Assembly (NCBI GenBank): GCA_031254805.1
Contig: JAIRTP010000057.1
Span: forward strand, 1 to 44,856
From: Bacteroidales bacterium
Lineage (GTDB): Bacteria > Bacteroidota > Bacteroidia > Bacteroidales > WRLA01
Direction of reading: 5' to 3'
DNA: 44,856 bases
Made by a program: the position numbers and the translations under genes. The notes beneath the pieces were generated by a model. That model did no database searches, had not been told where the DNA came from, and saw only the letters and a list, made by a program, of their open reading frames with translations. This document shows, piece by piece, positions 1-8,596 of this stretch. Each line of letters starts with the position of its first letter. The first letter of the stretch is position 1.

Positions 1-344
1 TTCCTGTTTATGTTTTGATTGACAATAATACAATAAGTTATCCCGAGTTGGTTTTGCTACCGTTAAAAAAAACCGGAAGATCAACATTTATTGGAAGCAA
101 TACAGCAGGGGCTGCCGGATTTGTTAATAAAACAAAAATCACTGATGATATCATATTAGTTTATACTACGGGAACCGGTCAAAAGTTAAGTTTAGAGAAT
201 AATCCAATGTCTTATCAAGGCGTCGGCATTGCGCCTGATATTTATGTTTATCCCACGCCGCAAGGCATTTCCGAAGGACGGGACGAAGTATTAGAAAAGG
301 CAATAGAATTGGTTTTGAATAAGATAGAAGAGAGAAAACAATAA
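1..344 (+). CDS. S41-family (C-terminal processing-like) peptidase, 3' part
   Basis: This is the C-terminal end of a serine peptidase that runs in from the left edge; the frame is open from base 3, so the apparent TTG start at base 15 is only an artefact of the edge. The fragment has the S41 signature: a TISYPE segment in the place of the family's nucleophile motif (TASAxE), followed about 20 residues later by GSNTAGAAG, the conserved loop of this fold, and the usual ending GVGIAPDIYV. Members cleave unfolded or C-terminal peptides in the periplasm. The stop lies 3 bases before the ATG of the peptide exporter, so the two are in one operon. S41 peptidases occur near peptide natural-product exporters in Bacteroidota, which makes processing of the exported peptide a possible role, but that is inference. 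The N-terminal domains, signal peptide and PDZ domain cannot be seen. Confidence 0.85.
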   Translation, partial: PVYVLIDNNTISYPELVLLPLKKTGRSTFIGSNTAGAAGFVNKTKITDDIILVYTTGTGQKLSLENNPMSYQGVGIAPDIYVYPTPQGISEGRDEVLEKAIELVLNKIEERKQ

Positions 345-347
345 GTT

Positions 348-2522
348 ATGTTTAGCTTTCGACAATATGATTCTCAAGATTGTGGACCTGCCTGCATCCA
401 AATTGTTGCGCTTCTTTACAATTGGCATTTGGAATTAGAGCAAATTCGTAAACTTTGCGACTTTTCAGCATTAGGAACTTCTATCTATGATTTAAGTAAA
501 GCTGCAGAAGCATTCGAGTTTAACACTATCATCACACATATTCCCTTTGAAGCCCTGTATGAAGCTCCGTTACCTGCTATTGTTTGGTGGAAGCAAAATC
601 ACTTTATAGTTGTAGAACGCGTAAAGGGCAATACCGTTCATGTCATTGACCCTTCTGCTGGTAGAATGCGTTTTTCTCGCCAAGAATTTGAAGAAAGATG
701 GGCCGTAGATGAAAATAATAAAGGTTATGCTCTGCTTCTTCAGCCCACTTTTGAAAAACCAAAAAGAAGAAAAAATAGCAAAGAAAGTGATTTTAATACT
801 AAGTATTATTTATCATATTTCCGTACTTTCAAAAAATATTATCTTATTGTTGGATTAATTCTTGTTACTGGCGTTGTATTGCAGTTCTTGCTCCCTTTTC
901 TTTCACAAACCATGATAGACCAGGGAATAGGCATGCAAAATATTCAATTAATCAATATCATTCTGATAGCGCAGTTAATTATTCAATTAAGTCAACTTAT
1001 TAGTTCAATTATCCGTACTTGGATGTATATGCACATTGGTATAAGGGCAAGTTTACGAACAGTATCCAATTTTTTACTAAAATTACTTCGTTTACCGATT
1101 ACTTTTTTTAGCACCCGTCGTATAGGCGATATTTTACAACGAATTGAGGATAATAAACGCATTGAGCATTTTATTACAGGCGTACTAACTGAAACGCTTT
1201 TCGGATTCATTACTTTATTAGTTTTTGGTATTGTTCTTTTTATTTATAATTGGAAGCTGTTTCTTGTTTTCTTTGTTGGGAGTATTATTTATATCATCTA
1301 CATCCTTATTTTCCAACAACAACGCAGAAAATTGGATGTTGCTTTGTTTGAAAAAAACGCTGAGAGTAATAGTCGTTTAATAGAAATAGTAGAGAGCGCT
1401 CAGGAAATAAAGTTAAGCAATTTGACCCAGCAGAAGCGTTGGGAATGGGAGAAAGTACAGGTTGAAATATTTAAATATCAGAAAAAAACCTTAGCCTTTA
1501 CACAAACACAATCAGCAGGCGCTTTTTTTATTAATGAAGTTAAAAATATCATTTTGTCTTATTTGGCGGCAGTATCTGTAGTTAGCGGAAAAATAACCTT
1601 TGGAGAGATGGTTGCGGTACAATTTATTATCGGCCAGCTCAATATCCCAATTTATCGTTTGGTTGATTTTTTTCAACAGTTTATAGTCGCTAATTTAAGT
1701 TTAAACCGTTTGTTGCAAATATTTCAGATAGATAATGAACAAGTTGTTGAAAGCATGCTTCCTATAATGCCTGAACAAAAAAATATTGATATTTATAATC
1801 TTAGTTTTTCTTACGCGCCTAAAAACAATAAAGCGCTTGCTCTTGATAATGTTACTATGCATATTAGAGCTAATCAGGTAACCGCCATTGTCGGCGAAAG
1901 CGGTAGCGGAAAATCAACGTTACTCAAACTTATACTTAAATTATACGGCGAATATAATGGCCGAATTAAAGTAGGCGGGATATTGCTTAATCAACTAAAT
2001 GACGATTGGTGGCGTAACCAATGCAGCGCTGTATTGCAAGATAGTTATATTTTTTCAGAAAGCATATTGTATAATATTTGCCTTAGCGACAAACCGGATT
2101 ATAGCCGTTTGATTGATGCGGTAGAAAAAGTCAATATTCGCCGTTTTATTGAATCGCTTCCGGCCGGTTACAATACAAAAATCGGAAAAGAAGGGACTGG
2201 GCTTAGTCAAGGACAAAAACAGCGTATTCTGATGGCGCGAGCCTTGTATAAAGATGCGCCTGTTCTTTTACTTGATGAAGCAACGAATGCATTGGACGCG
2301 CGAAATGAAAGAAAAATATTAGACAACTTAAATGAATTTTATAAAGGAAAAACAGTCGTAGTTGTTGCGCATCGTTTAAGCACCGTACGCAATGCGGATA
2401 TGATATATGTATTGAAAAAAGGGAAAATCGTTGAGTTCGGCAATCATGGAGAATTGATAGCTCGCGAAGGGACATATTATTATTTGGTTAAAAATCAATT
2501 GGAATTATCTAAGGACTCATAA
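348..2522 (+). CDS. Peptidase-containing ABC transporter (PCAT, C39 peptidase + ABC exporter)
   Basis: A 724-residue bifunctional exporter that cuts a leader, usually after a double-glycine site, from a substrate peptide and pumps the product across the inner membrane. Residues 1-135 are a C39 papain-like domain: Gln6 (oxyanion hole), Cys12 in the DCGPAC motif, His85 in QNHFIVV and Asp101 in IDPSAG give a complete catalytic set. About residues 155-430 are the hydrophobic transmembrane domain. The nucleotide-binding domain follows, with Walker A GESGSGKST near residue 516, signature LSQGQKQR (Gln for the usual second Gly), Walker B VLLLDEATNALD and the switch His in VVAHRLST. All ATPase and protease motifs are intact, so it should be active. 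It lies 3 bases after the S41 peptidase and overlaps the TolC gene by one base (TAATG). The substrate precursor is not visible in the window. Confidence 0.95.
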   Translation: MFSFRQYDSQDCGPACIQIVALLYNWHLELEQIRKLCDFSALGTSIYDLSKAAEAFEFNTIITHIPFEALYEAPLPAIVWWKQNHFIVVERVKGNTVHVIDPSAGRMRFSRQEFEERWAVDENNKGYALLLQPTFEKPKRRKNSKESDFNTKYYLSYFRTFKKYYLIVGLILVTGVVLQFLLPFLSQTMIDQGIGMQNIQLINIILIAQLIIQLSQLISSIIRTWMYMHIGIRASLRTVSNFLLKLLRLPITFFSTRRIGDILQRIEDNKRIEHFITGVLTETLFGFITLLVFGIVLFIYNWKLFLVFFVGSIIYIIYILIFQQQRRKLDVALFEKNAESNSRLIEIVESAQEIKLSNLTQQKRWEWEKVQVEIFKYQKKTLAFTQTQSAGAFFINEVKNIILSYLAAVSVVSGKITFGEMVAVQFIIGQLNIPIYRLVDFFQQFIVANLSLNRLLQIFQIDNEQVVESMLPIMPEQKNIDIYNLSFSYAPKNNKALALDNVTMHIRANQVTAIVGESGSGKSTLLKLILKLYGEYNGRIKVGGILLNQLNDDWWRNQCSAVLQDSYIFSESILYNICLSDKPDYSRLIDAVEKVNIRRFIESLPAGYNTKIGKEGTGLSQGQKQRILMARALYKDAPVLLLDEATNALDARNERKILDNLNEFYKGKTVVVVAHRLSTVRNADMIYVLKKGKIVEFGNHGELIAREGTYYYLVKNQLELSKDS

Positions 2523-3964
2523 TGTATAAGATTATTGGAGCAAATTTATTTTTCTTGTTGTTTGGATTATTGGCACAAGGCCAAACAACTTACACGGTTG
2601 AGGATTTGCTGCTTTTATATGCCCGCAATACGTTCAATATTAAAAATAATTATGCGCAATATCAAATTGATTCATTAACTCAAGCTAATAATCAAAATAA
2701 ATATAAGCTGCAATCCGATTTTTCATTTTCCTTGCCTTTCGCCAAATCTATTGAGAGCATTATGCAACCCGACGGATCAAATAGATTATTAGAGACAAAC
2801 TCTATTAGTCCAACGGTGCAAATATCTCTACGTAAGAAGATGGTTTTTTTAGGGGGAGATTTATCTTTTTCTTCAAGTTTAAACGGATACGTCGATTTTA
2901 TTACAGGAAATAAGCAATATGGTTCAAACTGGTTTAATATTCAATACAGTCAAAATATTTTTGAGTTTAACGAATATAAATATGATGTAAGAAGAATTCA
3001 ATTGCAAAGAGAACAAGACAAACTAACATTGTTGTATTCCGATTTGGAAGAGATAACAGATTTCGTGTACCTTATTTTTCAATACTATATAGATGTTCAA
3101 GCGCTTGAAGAAAACAACAAAAATATTGAGACGAATCAAGAACTTCTGAAGAAAAACCGGACTTTATTAAAACATGGCAAGGCATTGGCATCCGATACTT
3201 TAAATGTCTATTTGTTTTTGACTAAGCTTCAAATAAGTAATAATGAGCTTGAATCAAAAAAAATGCTGGCCGAAAATAAAATAAGGTATCATGCCATTCT
3301 TTCCGGACAATTTGAGGTTGAAGTAAGCGACGTCCCATTGATGTTGCATTTGGATATAAACAAATTGACTGAAAGATATCTAAAGTATACATTGCAGAAA
3401 GACGACGATTTAAGAATTTTTGAATTGGACAGCGATATTGTTAGAAATCGAAAAAACAGAGGTATTTCAGTAGCGCTTCGTTTAGGAGCTGGTCTTAATA
3501 GCAAAGCTGATGACTATATCTACAATTTATTTGAAGGACGGCCTGCCGATAAAGAAAATATTTCTTTAAACCTAACATTACCCATGACTGGTTGGAATTC
3601 CCAAAAGAATAAAAAGAAAATCGCGTCTTTAAATAAAGAAATTTATTTGCGGGAACAGGAAAACAATAAACAAGAAGCCGCCTTTTGGGCGCAAGACGTA
3701 ATAATAAGATATAAGCAAGCATTATCTCTTATAGAATTGGCAAATAAGAATCTTGAAGCCGCTCGCGAATTAGAACGTATTTTGATTAAAAATATAGAAA
3801 ATGGCAAAAGCGACTATATCGCTTTATATCAGCTTTATTCGGATAATCACGCTGTTTTATTGGAAAAATGCAATGCAATTCGAGATATTTATATTTTAAA
3901 ATACGATTTAATTAAAAAAACATTGTTCGATTTTGAAAACGAAAGTTCATTAATCAATTTTTAA
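2522..3964 (+). CDS. TolC-family outer-membrane export channel
   Basis: A 480-residue protein with a signal peptide (hydrophobic residues 3-17, ending LLAQGQ) and the composition of a TolC-like channel: long helical, Asn/Gln/Lys/Leu-rich segments (about residues 165-270 and 365-455) alternate with beta-rich parts that would form the outer-membrane barrel. The first helical region contains the family's typical KNRTLLKHGKALASDTL segment, and the last one a GKSDYIALYQLYSDN segment, the paired signature of outer-membrane efflux proteins. It would connect the ABC exporter and HlyD adaptor to the outside. Its start codon overlaps the stop of the ABC exporter by one base, which suggests translational coupling. 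The assignment to the family is by sequence character; overall similarity to E. coli TolC is low, as is usual in Bacteroidota. Confidence 0.85.
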   Translation: MYKIIGANLFFLLFGLLAQGQTTYTVEDLLLLYARNTFNIKNNYAQYQIDSLTQANNQNKYKLQSDFSFSLPFAKSIESIMQPDGSNRLLETNSISPTVQISLRKKMVFLGGDLSFSSSLNGYVDFITGNKQYGSNWFNIQYSQNIFEFNEYKYDVRRIQLQREQDKLTLLYSDLEEITDFVYLIFQYYIDVQALEENNKNIETNQELLKKNRTLLKHGKALASDTLNVYLFLTKLQISNNELESKKMLAENKIRYHAILSGQFEVEVSDVPLMLHLDINKLTERYLKYTLQKDDDLRIFELDSDIVRNRKNRGISVALRLGAGLNSKADDYIYNLFEGRPADKENISLNLTLPMTGWNSQKNKKKIASLNKEIYLREQENNKQEAAFWAQDVIIRYKQALSLIELANKNLEAARELERILIKNIENGKSDYIALYQLYSDNHAVLLEKCNAIRDIYILKYDLIKKTLFDFENESSLINF

Positions 3965-3977
3965 ATAGATAATAATT

Positions 3978-5120
3978 ATGAAATTTAACAGAAATATTCT
4001 TGAACATTATTTAAAAGGGAAGTCACAATTTTGTGTCGAAAAACATCCTGATGCCGATTTGTATATTTATGGATATGATAATCGTAAGCAAAACAAGATA
4101 ATTTGGGACAATTTCAATATAAATATGCGCGGGCTTATCGTAGACGCTAAAGGAAATGTTGAAGCTATGAGTTTTAAAAAATTTTTCACTTTTCGAAATT
4201 ATCTTAGTCCCAATCTTATCGCATTAAGCGAAGGAAATAGTTTACGTTTGCCTCAGGAAGATTATATGATTACTGAAAAAATTGACGGCACTTTAGGGTT
4301 ATTGTATTGGATAAACGATGTGCCATATATTGCTACCCAACGCTCATTTAAAGCAACAAATGCTCAGCGGGCAACAGAAATATTACATAATAAATACAGC
4401 TATTTATTTGATAAATTAGACAAAAGTAAATCATATATATTTGAAGTCCTTTTCCCCGAAAGTCGCGTTTTAGTTGATTATGGCGATCGCGAGGATTTGA
4501 TATTAATAGGAGTAATGGATAAAGAGACGGGAAAAGAAGAAACGCATCTTCACTGCGACATCGGATTTCCTGTAACTGAGGATTATACGCAAGAGTATAA
4601 GCACATTAAGAATTTTGATGAATTGAAAAGTTTAAACATCCCAAATATGGAAGGTTTTGTAATCACTTATTTGAAATCGGGCATAAAAATAAAAGTAAAA
4701 TTTCCGTGGTTCTCCAATGCTCACGATACCATGAATGAGATTATTGATTATTCAAAGAAAATTAGAAATGCTCGTAAGCAATTTAATGAATTGATGAGCG
4801 CAAATAGAAATATATTATCCAGTATCACTATTTGGGAATATTTGCAAAGTGGGAAATCAGAAAGTGAAATATTTCGAAGAATACCGTACGATTATTACTT
4901 TCATGATTTTGATTCTTGGTTTAGCGTCCAAGTTCAACAATTAATGGAAGCCTTTAACTCCCTGAAAGAAAGAAATGACAAGCTTACCGACCAAGAAATC
5001 TGGAATCAAATAAAACCGCAAAAGGTCGAATATTTCAATGTGGAAGAAAGAATAACACATCCGCAATATAGTTCAATTATGTGGAGATTTATAGAACGAG
5101 AAAATAATATGTTTCATTAA
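3978..5120 (+). CDS. T4 Rnl1-type RNA ligase
   Basis: A 380-residue ATP-dependent RNA ligase that resembles phage T4 RNA ligase 1 (374 residues), the enzyme that reseals tRNAs cut in the anticodon loop. The covalent nucleotidyltransferase motifs are in order: RGLIVD at 51-56 (the Arg before motif I), motif I EKIDG with adenylate-accepting Lys101, motif III FEVLFP at 155-160, motif IV EGFVI at 225-229 and motif V with Lys239 and Lys241. These positions nearly match those of T4 Rnl1 (Lys99, Lys240, Lys242), and a C-terminal helical part of about 130 residues corresponds to the tRNA-specificity domain. The gene starts 13 bases after the TolC gene and 12 bases before an unknown gene, in the middle of the peptide-export operon. 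Such a ligase is not an expected exporter partner. Roles in RNA repair, self-protection or in joining or adenylating another molecule are possible but unproven. Confidence 0.9.
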   Translation: MKFNRNILEHYLKGKSQFCVEKHPDADLYIYGYDNRKQNKIIWDNFNINMRGLIVDAKGNVEAMSFKKFFTFRNYLSPNLIALSEGNSLRLPQEDYMITEKIDGTLGLLYWINDVPYIATQRSFKATNAQRATEILHNKYSYLFDKLDKSKSYIFEVLFPESRVLVDYGDREDLILIGVMDKETGKEETHLHCDIGFPVTEDYTQEYKHIKNFDELKSLNIPNMEGFVITYLKSGIKIKVKFPWFSNAHDTMNEIIDYSKKIRNARKQFNELMSANRNILSSITIWEYLQSGKSESEIFRRIPYDYYFHDFDSWFSVQVQQLMEAFNSLKERNDKLTDQEIWNQIKPQKVEYFNVEERITHPQYSSIMWRFIERENNMFH

Positions 5121-5132
5121 AAACCAAATATC

Positions 5133-6605
5133 ATGTCAAATATATACGATTTTTATCTTCAATTCAAAGCCATAGGAGCTATTGAATACCAAGATGAACT
5201 TCTTGTTTTTTCAAAAGATATCGATACGGTACTTATTCAAGAAAATATAAACGAAGAATATTCAAAAGGTTATATTTTACCGTTTTACAGAATTACTTCC
5301 ATTATAAAAAAGGATGTGGAGACAAGGAAGAAATCGCTTTGGTATAAAATAATAAATGGAAAAATTTTGTTTGACAATATCAATTTTATTATTAAAATTC
5401 AAGATTATATCCGGTTCTTATTAATACAAAGAGAGAGCAATGTTGATTTTTCTTTTGTGCGAAGGAATTTATCGAAAATAACTAATTATATCCAAGAGTT
5501 TTCCTCTTTGCAAAATCCTCGTTTAAAAGAAATATATTTATCTCTCATAAAACAAAGAGCAATTAATTTATATGACAATCTTTATTTTGATAAAGAAGAA
5601 ATTACGGATCAAATTGAAAAGTCAAAATGCGAAATAGACGAAAAGCATTTTTTATCTTTAATCAAATTAATTAACCTTACGGCAAAAACCGACACAAAAA
5701 AACTTGAAAAAACAGTTACAAATTTGATTGCTCAAAATTTCGTTTTATCATATTATCAATCAATAAGCAAAACAAAAGATTTTGATTTATCAGAACGATT
5801 ATTCATCATTCTCCAAACAAACTATCCTTATGAAGACCTTATTTTTGATATAAAAAAAACTTTTGAGCGAAAAACAGAGTCGAATTTATATATCAAATAT
5901 GATAGCCCCCAGCAACATATCATATTTGATATAATTTCGGATAATGAAGAAGAACGTCATAGCTTGTATAATAAATTGATAAATACATTGCAAAAATACT
6001 TGGAAAATTCTAAATCAGTTTTCAAAGTAAAAATAACAGACGCTTATCCGGACATTTGGGCGTTTGAGTTAAATAATTCGGCAGTAAAGCAATCGCTAAA
6101 TAGCAATTTACATAATTTGATGTTTGCTCTTAGACACTGCTGGACACAAGATTATGCAGTATCTATTTCTTTAATTGTGATTTCAAAAATCTTAGGCGAA
6201 ATTTATAAGAATGAATCCGAATGTTCGGAAATGATGACAATGTTATATGAAAATTGGTTCATTTTTTTATTTGAAAATTATACTACGACAAATATCTATC
6301 AATTTAATAAAAATAAAGAAATTCGTACAACGTCATTAATAAAACAAGTAGAGTCCATGAATAATGACATTGAATTGTTATCTGGTTTTTGTGAAAATGA
6401 AGAAATCAATGATAATATATTGAAAATACAAGATATTGTAATGGATATCATTGATATACAAACAAAAAATCACTTTGAGAGGGACAATATTATTATTGGG
6501 TTATTTGAAGAAATATGCTCGTCATTAGGCGTATACAAAAAGAATCTTCCATATATTGCTTTGCTAATAAAAACATATAAAGAATCTTTATGGAAAATTT
6601 ATTAG
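5133..6605 (+). CDS. Unrecognised 490-residue protein between RNA ligase and HlyD adaptor
   Basis: I do not recognise this protein. It has no signal peptide and no convincing membrane segment, so it is probably cytoplasmic. It is rich in Ile, Lys, Asn, Glu and Tyr and mostly predicted helical. The middle part (about residues 255-350) is different: it contains alternating strands, a SPQQHIIFDII segment and an ITDAYPDIWAFEL segment, and looks like a compact alpha/beta domain between two helical arms. No Walker motif, HD, HEPN (RX4-6H) or metal-ligand cluster was found by eye. The gene has very low G+C even for this operon. It follows the ligase by 12 bases and overlaps the HlyD gene by 16 bases, so it must be co-expressed with export and ligase functions. 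It could be a peptide-modification enzyme or scaffold, a target-recognition subunit for the ligase, or an immunity factor. Confidence 0.85.
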   Translation: MSNIYDFYLQFKAIGAIEYQDELLVFSKDIDTVLIQENINEEYSKGYILPFYRITSIIKKDVETRKKSLWYKIINGKILFDNINFIIKIQDYIRFLLIQRESNVDFSFVRRNLSKITNYIQEFSSLQNPRLKEIYLSLIKQRAINLYDNLYFDKEEITDQIEKSKCEIDEKHFLSLIKLINLTAKTDTKKLEKTVTNLIAQNFVLSYYQSISKTKDFDLSERLFIILQTNYPYEDLIFDIKKTFERKTESNLYIKYDSPQQHIIFDIISDNEEERHSLYNKLINTLQKYLENSKSVFKVKITDAYPDIWAFELNNSAVKQSLNSNLHNLMFALRHCWTQDYAVSISLIVISKILGEIYKNESECSEMMTMLYENWFIFLFENYTTTNIYQFNKNKEIRTTSLIKQVESMNNDIELLSGFCENEEINDNILKIQDIVMDIIDIQTKNHFERDNIIIGLFEEICSSLGVYKKNLPYIALLIKTYKESLWKIY

Positions 6606-7867
6606 AAAACAACGATATGTTTTCTAATAATTATATTGAAAACATACCCTCCAAACGAATACGCATACTTACGTGGGGGATTTTTCTTTCATTGTGCGTG
6701 GTGTTAATATTAGCGGCGATTGTGCAATATCCCGACACTGAGGCTGTTAGTGTTACGCTAACTACTAATGAACAACGAGGACATCTTATTGCGCGAGCTG
6801 CCGGTAATATTCATTTTCTTCAAATGGAAGGAGACGAGGTATATCCTAATACGCCTATAGCAATCATTGAAAGTACGGCCGATTATGAAGATATTATCCA
6901 TGTTGAAGACATTGTTAAACAACAATTAGAAATTTTGGATTCGATATTGGTCGATACTTCAAATCTTAAAATAACCTATCGCTTAGGAGAAGTCAAAGAA
7001 TATTATTTAGCATTTTACAATTCAAGAAAAACTCTTGAAATGTCTGTATATAATGAAGTAACAGTAAAAACAATTGAAGGCTTAAAACTTCAACGGCAAA
7101 TTGCTGTTGATTTACTTGAAATTTCAAACAGTCAATTGGGTATCGAGCAATCTATTACTCATACACAGGATGAATTGTATCAAAATACGCAGAATTCTTA
7201 CGCTGACGCCGCCGCCACGAAAGAAGAATATTTGGAGGCTAAAATCAGGTTTTTAAATCAACTTCGTAGTGAATATAATGTGAATGTTAATACTAAAAAC
7301 ATAGCCGAACACCTTTCTGTCATCAACACTACATTAAACAAAGAAGAGCTTGATTATGAGCAAAAAATACTGCTTTATCGTTATGAATTTGTGTCAAGCT
7401 CCTATCAACTATTAAACAAAATTGAAGAGTGGAAAGCTCGTTATCTGTTAATTTCAAATATTCATGGCAAATTAGTATTCATTAAAGAGTGGCGTGATAA
7501 TCAATTTGTTTACCAAGGAGATGAAGTAGCGACTGTTATTCCCAGCAATGAGGAATATTTTTGTTATGGTTTTGTTCGGCCTAAAAGTCTATCAAAAATT
7601 GGAGAGGGACAAAAAGTAAATATTAATTTTGATGGATATACAACTTTCGAGCACGGAATAATTATAGGACAATTAAAGCAGATTAATACAGTCAACAGCG
7701 ATTCTATAATAAGAGTTTTTATCTCTTTACCCGATGGGTTGATTACAACGCATGGGGAAACGATTAAATTCGTACATGATCTACATGGAATGGGGCGCAT
7801 CATTACAAAAGATAAATCAATTTTATATCGTCTGTTTGAAAAAATAGCTAACGCATTTGAAAAATAA
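6590..7867 (+). CDS. HlyD-family periplasmic adaptor (membrane fusion protein)
   Basis: A 425-residue adaptor that would bridge the inner-membrane ABC exporter and the TolC channel. It has a short cytoplasmic N-terminus, one membrane segment (about residues 25-47, ending at VQYPDTE as is common in Bacteroidota HlyD proteins), a first half-lipoyl motif (ARAAGNIHFLQMEGDEV with TPIAII), a long coiled-coil hairpin (about 100-270), a second half-lipoyl motif (SNIHGKLVFIKEWRDNQFV with GDEVATVIP) and a C-terminal beta-barrel part. The gene begins 16 bases inside the preceding unknown gene and is overlapped by 11 bases by the kinase gene. With the ABC exporter and TolC protein it completes a one-step, two-membrane export system of type I secretion character. 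Confidence 0.92.
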   Translation: MENLLENNDMFSNNYIENIPSKRIRILTWGIFLSLCVVLILAAIVQYPDTEAVSVTLTTNEQRGHLIARAAGNIHFLQMEGDEVYPNTPIAIIESTADYEDIIHVEDIVKQQLEILDSILVDTSNLKITYRLGEVKEYYLAFYNSRKTLEMSVYNEVTVKTIEGLKLQRQIAVDLLEISNSQLGIEQSITHTQDELYQNTQNSYADAAATKEEYLEAKIRFLNQLRSEYNVNVNTKNIAEHLSVINTTLNKEELDYEQKILLYRYEFVSSSYQLLNKIEEWKARYLLISNIHGKLVFIKEWRDNQFVYQGDEVATVIPSNEEYFCYGFVRPKSLSKIGEGQKVNINFDGYTTFEHGIIIGQLKQINTVNSDSIIRVFISLPDGLITTHGETIKFVHDLHGMGRIITKDKSILYRLFEKIANAFEK

Positions 7868-8450
7868 AAGCAAATTGAAACTCAAAGCAATTATTATAAT
7901 AGGACCTCCGGCGGCAGGAAAATATACTATCGGTAAAATGTTGAGTAAAACGTGTAATTACCGCTTTTTACATGAACATCAAGTATTAGACATAGCTTCA
8001 GCTTTTTTTGAAGAAAATCCCGTCGGAAGAACAACGTATTATTTTAAATTAAAAATAGATATATTTTCCGATTTCATCAAATACAATACGACAAATTATT
8101 CCATTGTGACTACTTTTGTACATCTTTTTGATAATGATTATTACAATAATTTCATGGTATCATTCCTCGAAATATTTCAAAAAAGCGATTATGATGTATA
8201 TATTATCGAATTGAAAGCCTCTTACGAAGAACGTGTAAAACGTAATACAAATGAAGATCGTTTGAATGCAAAACCTTCCAAACAAAATATTGAAAAGTCC
8301 ATGAAGAAAATAACCGCTATTGAAGAAAAGGCTAGGACAAATTCTATAGAAAACGATACAATATTTGACACCTTTCATCACACGATAATAAACACGGAAT
8401 TATTATCACATGATGAAATTGTTAATAAGATAATCGATTTTTTGAAGTAA
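7857..8450 (+). CDS. Small P-loop kinase of the GPPA-x-GK-x-T family
   Basis: A 197-residue P-loop NTPase. The Walker A loop at 16-24 is GPPAAGKYT, where Tyr23 replaces the usual Ser/Thr directly after the Lys; related small bacterial kinases of unknown substrate, often labelled AAA-family ATPase or shikimate-kinase-like, carry Met at this place, so the change is a family trait rather than damage. A lid region follows with Arg126, Arg129 and Arg135 (EERVKRN, NEDRLNAKPS), typical of phosphotransferases. There is no ATG before the P-loop. An in-frame stop lies at 7845-7847, so translation must start at TTG 7857 (inside the HlyD gene, 11-base overlap) or TTG 7875. The pairing with an RNA ligase recalls kinase-ligase RNA repair, but polynucleotide-kinase activity is not shown by the motifs. 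Confidence 0.8.
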   Translation: MKNKSKLKLKAIIIIGPPAAGKYTIGKMLSKTCNYRFLHEHQVLDIASAFFEENPVGRTTYYFKLKIDIFSDFIKYNTTNYSIVTTFVHLFDNDYYNNFMVSFLEIFQKSDYDVYIIELKASYEERVKRNTNEDRLNAKPSKQNIEKSMKKITAIEEKARTNSIENDTIFDTFHHTIINTELLSHDEIVNKIIDFLK

Positions 8451-8539
8451 AGTGATTTTAATTATCCATTGCAAGTATTATTTAGTCAAAAAATCATAAT
8501 ATTTTTTTTCATTACTAACCGATTAAAGTGTCAAAGTCA

Positions 8540-8582
8540 GGGTTCAACAGCAACGCGAGATTTGTTTGAATTGGTTGAACCC
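8540..8582. repeat. Hairpin after the exporter operon
   Basis: A perfect 9-base inverted repeat, GGGTTCAAC and GTTGAACCC, with a 25-base loop lies 90 bases after the kinase stop. A second short hairpin (GTTGT-TG-ACAAC, 8588-8599) follows directly and touches the left end of the IS982 relic. No T-run follows, so it is not a classical terminator; it may be a transcription-attenuating structure or a relic of another element. Confidence 0.45.
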
Positions 8583-8596
8583 TACAAGTTGTTGAC

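Noticed and set aside
5133-6605. Unknown protein as a lanthipeptide dehydratase or HEPN nuclease
   Set aside because: The expected residues (dehydratase Arg/Glu clusters, RX4-6H) were not found by eye.
7857-8450. Kinase as a genuine T4-type polynucleotide kinase
   Set aside because: The P-loop GPPAAGKYT and the lid segment fit another small-kinase family; no phosphatase domain is attached and no RNA-binding signature was seen.
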